64,000 bases of DNA from Streptomyces hawaiiensis. GTDB lineage: Bacteria; Actinomycetota; Actinomycetes; Streptomycetales; Streptomycetaceae. Location of the stretch: positions 6,324,001-6,388,000 of the forward strand of contig NZ_CP021978.1 of the NCBI RefSeq assembly GCF_004803895.1, read 5' to 3'. Below the pieces are notes generated by a model that did not search any database, was not told the origin of the DNA, and saw only the letters and a program-made list of their open reading frames with translations. A program made the position numbers and the translations under genes. Shown here piece by piece: positions 1 through 9,001 of the stretch (its first letter is position 1; the number at the start of each line of letters is the position of its first letter).

Positions 1-103
1 GGGGGGTGGGCATGCTCCATGTGGGCGTTGTCGGCGGAGCGCGTTGTCCGGGGTGGACATGGCAGTCTCGTGGGCTGGTGCCCACGACCCGGCCGCGTAA
101 GCG

Positions 104-132
104 GTGAACTCCCCAGCGGAGGGCGTTAGATT
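104..132 (+). promoter_or_regulatory. Candidate promoter of the TraG/VirD4-like gene
   Basis: GTGAAC at 104-109 and TAGATT at 127-132 are separated by 17 bp, close to the vegetative -35/-10 layout. Transcription would start near 139. That would make an ATG at 142 almost leaderless, whereas an ATG at 178 has a good Shine-Dalgarno sequence. The site therefore bears directly on the choice of start. Confidence 0.4.
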
Positions 133-177
133 GGCTCGCTGATGGTGGACGGAGCGGCTGGTCAGGGGGCAAGGGCG

Positions 178-2310
178 ATGGACAGCGACGGGACGCAGGA
201 CGCGCGGGGTACGCATGCGAGTCCCGTGCCGCGCCCGGCGGCACCTCCTCAGGTGCCCGCGATGCCGCCCCGGCCACCCCGGGCCCCCGGGATGCCGCCG
301 CTGCCGGACGGGTCGGCGTTCCTCACCTGGCTGCGCGCGCCACGCCCCGACGCCGCGCCGGGCGTGTGGCGGTTCGGGCACCGCCCGCGGCCCGCGGAAG
401 AACCCGAGGAGATCCCCACCCGGCAGCTGCTGAGCGGGGCGCTGATCGCCTTCCTCGTGGGATGGCTGATCTGGTCGCTGCTGCAGAACGGGTACCTCGG
501 CACCTGGTGGTGGGTGCCGTTCGACCTGATCGTTCCCGACGCCTGGCGGGGCGGAGACAGCGATCTCGGGGAGACCGGGACGTTCATCGTCTACCGGGGG
601 TACGAGCTGCTCGTCGCCCTGGGGATCATGGTCGGGGCGGCCCGGCTGGGCCGCTGGGGCGAGGTGTGGCGCCGCTTCGTCACCCCCCGCTTCCGTCGGC
701 CGGAGGCACTGGAAACCCGGACGACCCCCGAGGACGACCCGGCCCAGTGGAACGAACTGCGCGCCGCCGGTGCCGCCGACGCCGCCGAGCGCCTCGCCGC
801 CGAGGCCCGTACCGGGCTGATGCGGGACGTCGACCATGCCCGGATCCTCCGTGCCTGGCAGGGCGTACGCACCGGACGGCACAGCCTCGCCACCTTCAGC
901 GGCGCCGTGCTCAAGGACGGTGCCGCCGCGTGCCTGCACCCCTCCGGGGAGCGCGACCTGCCCGCCCGGCTCGCCCGGCACGACCTCGTCACCGGACAGG
1001 TGCGGCTGGGGACCACCGTGGACGACGCCCGCAACCCCTACGCCTACCGCGACACGGGGCTGGCCCTCGGGCCCGACCTGCTCGGCACCTCGCTCGTGGC
1101 CGTCGGCCCCGCCGGCTCCGGCAAGACCGGGACCGTCGTCCGTCCTCTCGCCGAGTCGCTCTGTCTGCACGCCCTCGCCGGGCGCGCCGCCGTGGTCGTC
1201 GTCGGGGCGGCCGGCGCGGGGCTCGGGCCGGCCGACGCGTATGACGTGGTCGTACGGATCGGGAACCAGGAGTCCGAGTACGACCTCGATCTGTACGGGG
1301 GCAGCGCCGACCCGGACGAGGCCGCTGCCGTGCTCGCCGAGGCGCTCGTCGGAGATCTCGCCGATCCGCATCCCGGCAGCGACAGCCGCCGGTCCACCAC
1401 CGTCCTCGCCCAGCTGCTCGGGCCGTTCCGGGCCGTGCACGGGCGTTTCCCCTCCGTACCGGAGCTGCGGCAGCTGCTGGACGGGTCGCCGGGTCCGTTC
1501 GCCGCGCTGCGGCAGGGCCTCCACGAGGCCGGGCAGGAGTCGCTGCTGCGCGAGCTCGACGCCCGGGAGCGGCAGATGGGGCAGCCCGGGGACGTCGCCG
1601 GGGCGCTGGGCGACCGCGTGGCGCTGCTCGACCGGCCCGCCTTCGCCGGGTTCTTCGACACCTCCGGTCAGTCCCGGCCCTTCACCCTCAAGGCCCTCGA
1701 CCATCCGGTGCGGGTGCGCATCGACCTGCCCCAGCGTGGGCACGCCGACGCCTCCAAGATGCTGGCCCGGCTCGTGCTCGCGCAGTTCACGGCGAGTGTC
1801 GCCGTACGCGAGGACCGGTCGCTGTTCGCGTGCCTGCTGCTGGACGACGCGACCGGGGTGGTGACGCCCGAGGCCGTGCGGGGCATCCAGCGGCTGCGGT
1901 CCGGCAACGCCGGAGTCGTGCTCACCCTGCGGACGCTGGACGACGTGGCCCGGCCGCTGCGGGGGCCGCTGCTCGGGGCCACCGGATGCCGGATGGCGCT
2001 GGCGGGACTCACGCCGTGGGACGGGCAGGACTTCGCCGAGGTCTGGGGCAAGGAGTGGACCGAGGCCCGGGACGTCACCGACCGGCAGATCATCGCGGAG
2101 ACCCCGGCGGGCAAGGCCGTGCACATGCTGCGCCGGGTGATCACCGGCAAGGCCCCGACCGCGCGGGCGGTGACCGTGCGGCAGGTCGAGCGGGAGCGCT
2201 GGTCCGCCTCCGAGCTGGCGCACGGCGTGCCGGCGGGGCACGCGGTGCTGTCGCTGACCGACGTCAAGGGCGAGCACGCGCCACCGCTGCTGGTGGATCT
2301 GCGGGGCTGA
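178..2310 (+). CDS. TraG/VirD4-like membrane-associated ATPase
   Basis: About 710 aa. A proline-rich N-terminus is followed by two hydrophobic segments (about residues 85-105 and 140-158), so the protein should be membrane-anchored. A Walker A motif, GPAGSGKTG, lies near residue 310, and a hydrophobic strand ending in LLLDDATG (near residue 560) fits Walker B. The C-terminal part, with its TLRTLDD and ATGCRMALAG segments, reads like the end of TraG/VirD4/TraD coupling ATPases. That fold pumps DNA or protein across membranes in conjugation and type IV secretion, but no relaxase or other transfer gene is nearby, so the cargo is unknown. Two starts are possible: ATG 142 (no SD, nearly leaderless from the promoter at 104-132) and ATG 178 (AGGGGG 8 bases upstream). 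I chose 178. A remote FtsK/EccC-type relationship cannot be excluded. Confidence 0.72.
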   Translation: MDSDGTQDARGTHASPVPRPAAPPQVPAMPPRPPRAPGMPPLPDGSAFLTWLRAPRPDAAPGVWRFGHRPRPAEEPEEIPTRQLLSGALIAFLVGWLIWSLLQNGYLGTWWWVPFDLIVPDAWRGGDSDLGETGTFIVYRGYELLVALGIMVGAARLGRWGEVWRRFVTPRFRRPEALETRTTPEDDPAQWNELRAAGAADAAERLAAEARTGLMRDVDHARILRAWQGVRTGRHSLATFSGAVLKDGAAACLHPSGERDLPARLARHDLVTGQVRLGTTVDDARNPYAYRDTGLALGPDLLGTSLVAVGPAGSGKTGTVVRPLAESLCLHALAGRAAVVVVGAAGAGLGPADAYDVVVRIGNQESEYDLDLYGGSADPDEAAAVLAEALVGDLADPHPGSDSRRSTTVLAQLLGPFRAVHGRFPSVPELRQLLDGSPGPFAALRQGLHEAGQESLLRELDARERQMGQPGDVAGALGDRVALLDRPAFAGFFDTSGQSRPFTLKALDHPVRVRIDLPQRGHADASKMLARLVLAQFTASVAVREDRSLFACLLLDDATGVVTPEAVRGIQRLRSGNAGVVLTLRTLDDVARPLRGPLLGATGCRMALAGLTPWDGQDFAEVWGKEWTEARDVTDRQIIAETPAGKAVHMLRRVITGKAPTARAVTVRQVERERWSASELAHGVPAGHAVLSLTDVKGEHAPPLLVDLRG

Positions 2311-2320
2311 CCCTTCCCAG

Positions 2321-2346
2321 CCGTGCGGTACGCGGGGACCGTACGG
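2321..2346 (+). terminator. Weak hairpin after the ATPase gene
   Basis: CCGTGCGGT (2321-2329) pairs with ACCGTACGG (2338-2346) with one mismatch, 11 bases after the stop codon. There is no U-tract, which is normal in Streptomyces. It is weak and may equally be a regulatory hairpin ahead of the next gene. Confidence 0.3.
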
Positions 2347-2427
2347 TGAGGCAGAATCGTCACAGGTCGTTCATACGAGGCGGCCAAAAGACCACAGAGA
2401 TCACACAGCCCTGACGCAGAAGGCCTC

Positions 2428-4101
2428 ATGCCCCCGACGCTCGCCTCGCTCGTCCACCACTCCGCGCTGAAACTGACCGTGCGGGCAGGCGAACACCGCC
2501 TCGACGTGCCGGTCCGCTGGGCGCACCCCAGTGAGCTCGCCGACCCCGTGCCCTACATGGAGGGCGGGGAACTGCTGCTGATCACCGCGCTCAAGCTGGA
2601 CGCCGAGGACCCGGAGGCCATGCGCCGCTACGTGCGGCGGCTGGCCGGGGCCGGCGTGGTGGGGCTCGGCTTCGCCGTCGGCGTCAACTACGAGGAGATC
2701 CCCGAGGCGCTCGTCGACGCGGCCGAGGAGGAGGGCCTGCCACTGCTGGAGGTGCCGCGCCGCACCCCGTTCCTCGCCATCAGCAAGGCCGTGTCCGCCG
2801 CGATCGCCGCCGACCAGTACCGGGCCGTCACCGCCGGGTTCGCCGCCCAGCGCGAGCTGACCCGGCAGGCCCAGGCCGGGGGCCCGGAGGGGCTGCTGGC
2901 GGCGCTGGCCTCGCAGGTCGACGGATGGGCGGCGCTGTACGACGCCTCGGGCGCGGTCGTCGCCACGGCCCCGGAGTGGGCGGGGCGGCGCGCCGCGCGG
3001 CTCACCGGTGACGTGCAGACGCTGCGGGACCGCCCCGCGCCCGCCTCCTCGGTGGTCGGTGGGCCGGAGAACGAGGACCGGATCGAGCTGCACACCCTCG
3101 GCACCGGCCGGCGGCCCCGGGCTGCCCTCGCCGTCGGTACGGCCGCCGCCCCGGGCACCGCCGAGCGCTACGCCGTCCACTCGGCCATCGCGCTGCTGAC
3201 CCTGACCACGGAACGCTCCCGGTCCCTCCAGGCGGCCGAGCAGCGGGTCGGCGCGGCGGTGCTGCGCATGCTGCTGGCCGGGGAGCCGGACCATGCCCGC
3301 GCGGTCGCCGGGGACCTGTACGGCGAGCTGCTGGACGCGCCGTTCCGGATGATGGTCGCGGAGCGGGTGCCGGTGTCGGCGTCGGCCGCGCTGGCCCGGG
3401 CCGAGGCACGCAAGGGCGCTCCGCCCGTCGAGCGGCCCTCGGCCGCGGCGCTCGCCGCGGCCGACACCGGCGGCGACCCCCTCGCGGCGCTCGCCGACGT
3501 CGTGGAGTCCGCGGCGGCCCGGGCCGGCGAGGCCGTGCTGGTGGTGCCGGAGGGGGAGCGGCTGGTGGTGCTGGCCGCGGACGGCGGCGCCGCCGCGGCG
3601 GCCTGCGGGGAGTACGCGGCCGCCCTGGAGACGGCCCGGGCCGGCATACGCGAGAAGGTGCCGGGCGGCGAGGACGACGAACTGGTCGTCGGCCTGTCGG
3701 CACCGGCCGGGCCCATCGCCGCGTCCGCAGCGTACAAGCAGGCCCGGCAGGCGCTGTCGGTGGCGCGGCGGCGCGGGCGCGTCCTCGTGGAGCACGAGCG
3801 GATGGCGGCCGGATCGGTGCTGCCGCTGCTGGCGGACGACGCGGTGCGGGCGTTCGCCGACGGGATACTGCGGCCGCTGAACGAGCATGACGCCACCGGC
3901 CGCGGCGACCTCGTCGCCTCCCTGCGCGCCTGGCTGTCCAAGCACGGCCAGTGGGACGCGGCGGCGGCCGAACTCGGCGTCCACCGCCACACCCTGCGCT
4001 ACCGCATGCGCCGGGTCGAGGAGATCCTGGGCCGCTCCCTGGACGACCCGGACGTCCGCATGGAGCTCTGGCTCGCCCTGAAGGCGACCACCACCGAGTA
4101 G
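2428..4101 (+). CDS. PucR/CdaR-family transcriptional regulator
   Basis: 557 aa. The N-terminal 150 residues match the PucR domain: a small-molecule sensing module with the pattern VRWAHPSELADPVPYMEGGE and GFAVGVNYEEIPEALVDAA. A variable middle part follows. The C-terminus carries the PucR-type helix-turn-helix (about residues 505-550, AAAELGVHRHTLRYRMRRVE). Members of this family activate or repress catabolic genes for purines, amines, GABA or proline in response to a pathway metabolite. The aldehyde dehydrogenase gene 122 bp downstream on the same strand is the natural candidate target, but this is inferred from neighbourhood only. The ATG start has AGAAGG just upstream. No TM segment or signal peptide is visible. 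Confidence 0.9.
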   Translation: MPPTLASLVHHSALKLTVRAGEHRLDVPVRWAHPSELADPVPYMEGGELLLITALKLDAEDPEAMRRYVRRLAGAGVVGLGFAVGVNYEEIPEALVDAAEEEGLPLLEVPRRTPFLAISKAVSAAIAADQYRAVTAGFAAQRELTRQAQAGGPEGLLAALASQVDGWAALYDASGAVVATAPEWAGRRAARLTGDVQTLRDRPAPASSVVGGPENEDRIELHTLGTGRRPRAALAVGTAAAPGTAERYAVHSAIALLTLTTERSRSLQAAEQRVGAAVLRMLLAGEPDHARAVAGDLYGELLDAPFRMMVAERVPVSASAALARAEARKGAPPVERPSAAALAAADTGGDPLAALADVVESAAARAGEAVLVVPEGERLVVLAADGGAAAAACGEYAAALETARAGIREKVPGGEDDELVVGLSAPAGPIAASAAYKQARQALSVARRRGRVLVEHERMAAGSVLPLLADDAVRAFADGILRPLNEHDATGRGDLVASLRAWLSKHGQWDAAAAELGVHRHTLRYRMRRVEEILGRSLDDPDVRMELWLALKATTTE

Positions 4102-4223
4102 CCAATCCGGAGTGTCCGCGTCCCCCACTGCTACGGCCCGGACAAACGCCCTTCGGCCACCTCGCGCCTACCGTTGGTCCCGCAGCACAGGATCACCCCC
4201 AACGCCGAAGGGCCGGAACCAAA

Positions 4224-5684
4224 ATGCCCGAGAACGATGTGGCAGCCACCCACGCCTTCTGGCTCGCCGGCCGCCAGGCCACCGGCGAGGACACCTTCGA
4301 CGTCAGCTCGCCGTGGGACGGGCGGCTCGTCGGCAAGGTGAGCGTGCCGACCGACGCGCAGGTCGAGGAGGCCGTGGCCGCCGCGCACGCCGTCCTGGAC
4401 GAGTTCGCCGCCACCCCCGCCCATGTCCGGGCCGCCGCCCTCGACCACGTGAGCAAGCGCCTGGTCGAGCGCACCGAGGAGATCGCGCAGCTGATCTCCG
4501 CCGAGAACGGCAAGCCCCTGAAGTGGGCGCGCGGCGAGGTCGGGCGGGCCGTGTCCGTGTTCCGGTTCGCTGCCGAGGAGGCCCGGCGGTTCAACGGCGG
4601 CGAGGCCCAGCGCCTCGACACCGACCTCGGCGGCCAGGGCCGGCTCGCCCTCACCCGCCGCTTCCCGAAGGGCGTCGTGCTCGGCATCGCGCCCTTCAAC
4701 TTCCCGTTGAACCTCTGCGCCCACAAGATCGCCCCGGCCATCGCCGCCGGTGCCCCGATCATCCTGAAGCCGGCTCCGGCGACCCCGCTGTCCGGCCTGA
4801 TCATCGGCGACCTGCTGGCCGAGACCGAGCTGCCCGCGGGCTCCTGGAGCATCCTGCCGGTCGCCAACGACAAGATGCCCGCCCTCGTACAGGACGAGCG
4901 CCTGCCCGTGATCTCCTTCACCGGCTCCGAAAAGGTCGGCTACGCGATCATGGACTCGGTGCCGCGCAAGCACTGCACCCTGGAACTGGGCGGCAACGGC
5001 GCGGCCGTCGTCCTCGCCGACTGGGCGAGCGACGAGGATCTGGAATGGGCCGCGACCCGCATCGCCACCTTCTCCAACTACCAGGGCGGCCAGTCCTGCA
5101 TCTCCGTGCAGCGGGTCATCGCCGACGCCTCGGTGTACGACCGGCTGCTGCCGCGCGTCGTCGCCGCCGTCGAGGCCCAGGTCACCGGTGACCCGAGCGA
5201 CGACAAGACCGACGTCGGCCCGCTGGTCAGCGAGGACGCCGCCCGGCGCGTGGAGACGTGGGTCCAGGAGGCCGTGGACTCCGGGGCTCAACTGCTCACC
5301 GGCGGAAAGCGCGACGGCGCCTCCTACGCGCCGACCGTCCTGGCCGAGGTTCCGGCCGGTGTCACGCTCTCCTGCGAGGAGGTCTTCGGGCCGGTCCTCA
5401 CGGTGCAGAAGGTGAACGGCGAGGCCGCGGCCTTCGCCGCCGTCAACGACTCCAAGTACGGCCTCCAGGCGGGCGTGTTCACCCACGACCTGCAGACCGC
5501 CTTCCGCGCCCACCGCGCCTTGGAGGTCGGCGGCGTGGTCATCGGCGACGTGCCGTCCTACCGCGCCGACCAGATGCCGTACGGCGGCGTCAAGCAGTCC
5601 GGTGTGGGCCGCGAGGGCGTGCGGTTCGCCATGGAGGACTACACCTACGAGCGGGTGCTGGTCCTCACCGGCATCGACCTCTAG
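4224..5684 (+). CDS. NAD(P)-dependent aldehyde dehydrogenase
   Basis: 486 aa, normal length for the ALDH superfamily; oxidises an aldehyde to its acid with NAD(P). Visible signatures are APFNFPLN (Asn159, oxyanion), LKPAPATP (Lys182, cofactor), FTGSEKVG (Rossmann loop), LELGGNGA (general base Glu254) and QGGQSCISVQRV (catalytic Cys292). The NYQGGQSC form of the active-site motif is seen in ALDHs annotated as lactaldehyde or non-phosphorylating glyceraldehyde-3-phosphate dehydrogenases, but substrate cannot be fixed from this. The open frame runs upstream into the PucR gene. I chose ATG 4224 because conserved sequence begins there and AAGGGCCGGA precedes it. Probably works with the adjacent PucR regulator in a small catabolic unit. 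Soluble, cytoplasmic. Confidence 0.92.
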   Translation: MPENDVAATHAFWLAGRQATGEDTFDVSSPWDGRLVGKVSVPTDAQVEEAVAAAHAVLDEFAATPAHVRAAALDHVSKRLVERTEEIAQLISAENGKPLKWARGEVGRAVSVFRFAAEEARRFNGGEAQRLDTDLGGQGRLALTRRFPKGVVLGIAPFNFPLNLCAHKIAPAIAAGAPIILKPAPATPLSGLIIGDLLAETELPAGSWSILPVANDKMPALVQDERLPVISFTGSEKVGYAIMDSVPRKHCTLELGGNGAAVVLADWASDEDLEWAATRIATFSNYQGGQSCISVQRVIADASVYDRLLPRVVAAVEAQVTGDPSDDKTDVGPLVSEDAARRVETWVQEAVDSGAQLLTGGKRDGASYAPTVLAEVPAGVTLSCEEVFGPVLTVQKVNGEAAAFAAVNDSKYGLQAGVFTHDLQTAFRAHRALEVGGVVIGDVPSYRADQMPYGGVKQSGVGREGVRFAMEDYTYERVLVLTGIDL

Positions 5685-5699
5685 CCACCCCCTAGCTTA

Positions 5700-5714
5700 T
5701 GGAAACCATTTTCA
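5700..5714. promoter_or_regulatory. Zur-box-like imperfect palindrome in an AT-rich island
   Basis: TGGAAACCATTTTCA is a 15-bp imperfect palindrome that resembles the actinobacterial zinc-repressor (Zur) box, for which I recall TGAAAATGATTTTCA. It is embedded in an AT-rich stretch (about 5696-5718) in otherwise roughly 72% GC DNA. A TATAGG at 5715-5720 could be a -10 element, which would place a transcription start around 5727, at the foot of the next hairpin. No coding sequence follows. Resemblance only; binding is not shown. Confidence 0.35.
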
Positions 5715-5727
5715 TATAGGCTCTGCG

Positions 5728-5767
5728 AAGGGGCCCGGCACCGATGCCTTCCGGTGCCGGGCCCCTT
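5728..5767. terminator. Strong bidirectional terminator between convergent genes
   Basis: A perfect 16-bp inverted repeat (AAGGGGCCCGGCACCG at 5728-5743 and its complement at 5752-5767) encloses an 8-base loop. It lies between the 3' ends of the aldehyde dehydrogenase (+) and the GH3 gene (-) and can serve both. Confidence 0.85.
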
Positions 5768-5792
5768 CTCTGCGCCGGCCTGCTCCGGACCC

Positions 5793-8630
5793 TCAGCCGG
5801 AGAAGCCGACGTGCGCGAGCCGCAGCGGGCCGCGCAGCCTGAGGTGCACGTCGTGGACGCCCGCGGCGACGACGGACGCGCCGAGCGTGACGTAGTCGTA
5901 CGGACCCGATGTCGGTGAGGCGGGAGACAGCACCGCGAGTGCCTGGCCGCCGTCGAGGGAGAGCTCGACCGTGCCCTCGCCGGCCACCTCCACCGTCACC
6001 TCGGAGACGCCCCGCCCGAAGTCACAGGCGCGATAGACCAGTTCGCCCGTCGCCGTGCCCGCCGGTGTCACCGCGTCGCCCGAGACCTTCGTCCGGTCGA
6101 CGATCTCGATGCCGCTGTGCTCGTCGAACCCGGCCGCCGGGAGGCCGTCCGTGACGACCGCGCGCGGCAGGGCCGGCTCACCGTCGAGCGTGAGGGTCGT
6201 CCGCAGCCGGACGTCCTCGCTGGACGCCCCGGCCAGCAGCTCGTACCCGCCCGGCTCCACGCGCCACCGGTCCTGGGCCACGTCCCAGAACCCGAAAGCG
6301 GTCAGCGGGACTTCGAAGCTCAGCTCGGCCGTGGCCCCCGGGGCGAGGGTGACACGGCGGTGGTCCAGCAGCTCGCGGCGCGGACGCGGCACGGACGCGT
6401 CGACGGCCCGGGTGTAGAGCTGGGCCACCTCGTCGGCCGTGACGTCACCGGTGTTGGTGACGGAGAAGGAGACCCGCACCGTCGTCTCCTCGGCCCGGGC
6501 CGTCAGGTCGCCGTACGCGAACGACGCGTACGACAGGCCGTGCCCGAAGGGGAACAGGGGCGTCCCCTCGAAGTACAGGTACGTCTGGCGGGCGCCGATC
6601 ACGTCGTAGTCGAGGAGGCCGGGCAGGTCGGCGTCGTCGGCGTACCAGGTCTGCGGGAGGCGCCCGGCGGGGGAGACGTCACCGGCCAGGACGCGGGCCA
6701 GGGCGGTGCCGGCCGCCTGGCCGCCGTGCGCGCTCCACAGCACCGCCGGGAGCTCGGCGGGGTCGACGGCGTACGGGTAGGCGGAGACCAGCGCCAGCAC
6801 GGTGGCCGGGTTCGCCGCGCGGGCCGCCCGCAGCAGCCGCTCCTGCTGTTCCGGCAGGCGCAGAGTCGTACGGTCCTCGGTCTCGCGCCCGTTGATGTAC
6901 GGGTCGTTGCCCGCGACCACCACGACCACGTCGGCCGCCGCGGCGGCACGCGCCACCGCCTCCTCGCCCCGCTCGGCGACGACCAGCTCGAAGACCTCGG
7001 GATCTTCGTCGGCAACCTTCACGCCGTCGGCGGAGACAGACACATGGCGACCCGTCCCCAGGTGCTTCAGGAGGTGCCCGTTCCCGTGCGGTTCCAGCCG
7101 GAACGTCTCCTGCACGATCCAGCCGCCCGGCTGGTCGGCGGAGGCGCGCAGGTAGCCGTCGTCGGCGACCGAGAGGTAGCGGCCGTCGGGGGCGCGCAGG
7201 GTCAGGACTCCCTCGCCCCAGTCCGCGAGCGCCAGTTCGGTGCCGCCGGCGTCGGTCGTGAGCGCGGGCAGGTCGGTGCGGCCCGTGAGCAGTGCCGGGT
7301 CGAGGGCGCCCTCGGCGCCGCGCACCTCGGCGGCGGCCCCCTCGGCCACCGGCACGTGCAGGAACGCGCCCGCGGAGGTCTTCAGCCGGACCCGGTCCAC
7401 ACCCTCCGCGAACTCCACCCGCTCCGCGCCGAACCGCTCGTACAGGCCCTCCAGCGGGGTCGAGCGGTGGATGAGCGTGCCGCTGTACCAGTCGAGCTTG
7501 CACTCGTCGGCGAGCAGCCCGACCACCGCGATGCGAGTGTCGGGGGCGAGCGGCAGCACCCCGTCGTTCTTGAGCAGCACGACCGCCTGCTCGGCGGCCT
7601 CCAGGGCGAGGGCGCGGTGCGCCGGGGTGTCGAACTCGCCGGTCGCGTCGTGCGGGTCGTACTCCGGGTCGAACTCGCCGAGCCGGAAGCGGACCGAGAG
7701 CTGGCGGCGGACGGCCGTGTCGAGATCGGCCTCGGTCAGCAGACCGCGCTCCAGGGCGCCGCGCAGCCGCCCGGTCATCTGCGAGGAGTCCGTGCCGTGG
7801 TCGGTGAAGCTGTCGACGCCCGCGACGAGGGAGGCGGCGGTGGCCTCCTCGTGGGTGTCGAAGTAGTGCTCGGAGTCGACCAGGTTGCTCGGCGCGCCCG
7901 CGTCCGAGCAGACCAGCAGGTCCTCTTCCGTCCAGGTCCGCAGGTGCTCGGACAGATACGGGGAGACGTGGTTGGGACGGCCGTTGACCAGGTTGTACGC
8001 CGGCATCACCCCGGCCACCGCGCCCGCCTCGACGGTCTCGCGGAAGGCCCGCAGGTCGTACTCGTGCAGCACGCGCGGGCGCACCGAGCTCGACGTCGTG
8101 GAGCGGTCCGTCTCGTTGTTGTGGGCCAGCCAGTGCTTCAGCACGGGCGCGGTGCGCCAGTAGGTGGGGTGGTCGCCGCGCAGACCGCGCGTGTAGGCCG
8201 TGGCGATCGCCGAGGTGAGCTTCGGGTCCTCCGAGTAGCCCTCCTCGTTGCGGCCCCACAGAGGGTGGCGCAGCAGGTTGACCGTCGGGGCCCAGACGTT
8301 GAGGCCGACCCGGTCGTCCTTGGCGCGCATCGCGCGGATCTCCTTGGACACCGCGTCGCCGACGCGCCGCACCAGCTCCGGGTTCCAGGTGGCCCCGAGG
8401 CCGACCGCCTGCGGGAACACCGTCGCCGGGCCCATCCATGCCACGCCGTGCAGGGCCTCCTGGCCGGTGCGGAAGGCGGCGACACCGAGCCGCTCGACCG
8501 CGGGCGCGAACTGATGCAGGAACGCGGTCTTCTCCTCGATCGTGAGCCGCGACAGGAGGTCGTCGATCCGCTTCGCGAACGACAGGCGCGGATCGCGGAA
8601 CGGCGGCATGGGCGGCGGGTGTGCGGTCAC
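5793..8630 (-). CDS. GH3 beta-glucosidase-type glycoside hydrolase with inserted trefoil-like domain
   Basis: 945 aa, long for GH3. The order is the (beta/alpha)8 domain with the GRNEEGYSEDP and VLKHWLAHNNET substrate motifs, then the nucleophile Asp243 in VCSDAG, then the alpha/beta domain (EQAVVLLKNDGVLPL). Between about residues 440 and 560 an extra module (APDGRYLSVADDG, LGTGRHVSVSADG) looks like a fascin/RICIN-type beta-trefoil. A fibronectin III-like GH3 tail (near residues 690-770) and a CBM6-like C-terminal module follow. There is no signal peptide, so it is probably intracellular. It would remove non-reducing beta-glucose (or beta-xylose) from imported oligosaccharides. The start is GTG 8630, with AAGGGA 8 bases upstream. 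A LacI-type operator at 8667-8680 lies 37 bp before the start, so it is divergently co-controlled with the transporter genes. Confidence 0.9.
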   Translation of the reverse strand: MTAHPPPMPPFRDPRLSFAKRIDDLLSRLTIEEKTAFLHQFAPAVERLGVAAFRTGQEALHGVAWMGPATVFPQAVGLGATWNPELVRRVGDAVSKEIRAMRAKDDRVGLNVWAPTVNLLRHPLWGRNEEGYSEDPKLTSAIATAYTRGLRGDHPTYWRTAPVLKHWLAHNNETDRSTTSSSVRPRVLHEYDLRAFRETVEAGAVAGVMPAYNLVNGRPNHVSPYLSEHLRTWTEEDLLVCSDAGAPSNLVDSEHYFDTHEEATAASLVAGVDSFTDHGTDSSQMTGRLRGALERGLLTEADLDTAVRRQLSVRFRLGEFDPEYDPHDATGEFDTPAHRALALEAAEQAVVLLKNDGVLPLAPDTRIAVVGLLADECKLDWYSGTLIHRSTPLEGLYERFGAERVEFAEGVDRVRLKTSAGAFLHVPVAEGAAAEVRGAEGALDPALLTGRTDLPALTTDAGGTELALADWGEGVLTLRAPDGRYLSVADDGYLRASADQPGGWIVQETFRLEPHGNGHLLKHLGTGRHVSVSADGVKVADEDPEVFELVVAERGEEAVARAAAAADVVVVVAGNDPYINGRETEDRTTLRLPEQQERLLRAARAANPATVLALVSAYPYAVDPAELPAVLWSAHGGQAAGTALARVLAGDVSPAGRLPQTWYADDADLPGLLDYDVIGARQTYLYFEGTPLFPFGHGLSYASFAYGDLTARAEETTVRVSFSVTNTGDVTADEVAQLYTRAVDASVPRPRRELLDHRRVTLAPGATAELSFEVPLTAFGFWDVAQDRWRVEPGGYELLAGASSEDVRLRTTLTLDGEPALPRAVVTDGLPAAGFDEHSGIEIVDRTKVSGDAVTPAGTATGELVYRACDFGRGVSEVTVEVAGEGTVELSLDGGQALAVLSPASPTSGPYDYVTLGASVVAAGVHDVHLRLRGPLRLAHVGFSG

Positions 8631-8666
8631 GTGGGAATCCCTTTGCGATGGAGCGGCAAGGCCCTT

Positions 8667-8680
8667 TCGAAGCGCTTCGA
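8667..8680. promoter_or_regulatory. LacI-family operator 1 (GH3 side)
   Basis: TCGAAGCGCTTCGA, a perfect 14-bp palindrome with the central CG step and AAGCGCTT core typical of LacI-family operators. It sits in the control region of the GH3 gene. The same word recurs at 8850 and 24517, and an imperfect copy at 24430. Nothing else of note was seen in the 371-bp divergent region 8631-9001 except operator 2. Confidence 0.82.
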
Positions 8681-8849
8681 TGCTCGATCGGCGCAGGGGT
8701 GGGTGTCAAGACACCTCGGCGCAACAACTCCGAGCTTCGGGCGGCATTCCAACGGCCCACGAGAGCCGCACGCGCTCGTGCACACCTCGGAGGAATCTTG
8801 GAATCGCCCCTTGTGCACCCCTGGGTGTTCACTTAACCTCGCAGCAACA

Positions 8850-8863
8850 TCGAAGCGCTTCGA
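8850..8863. promoter_or_regulatory. LacI-family operator 2 (transporter side)
   Basis: A second perfect TCGAAGCGCTTCGA, 183 bp from operator 1 and about 140 bp upstream of the binding-protein start. Being near the probable promoter of the plus-strand operon, it should control the transporter and the GH genes behind it. Two operators in one divergent region would also permit looping. Confidence 0.82.
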
Positions 8864-9001
8864 CTGTGAAGTCCGCCACCCGGTGGTGCACATTCCGCGT
8901 CACGCGTCGGAGTATCGCTTCGGCTCAGCCAGTTCCACTCGAGACACCGCAGCCGACGGCCCTCCGCCGGGTGTCCTGGTGCGCCATGAAGGGTTGACGC
9001 A

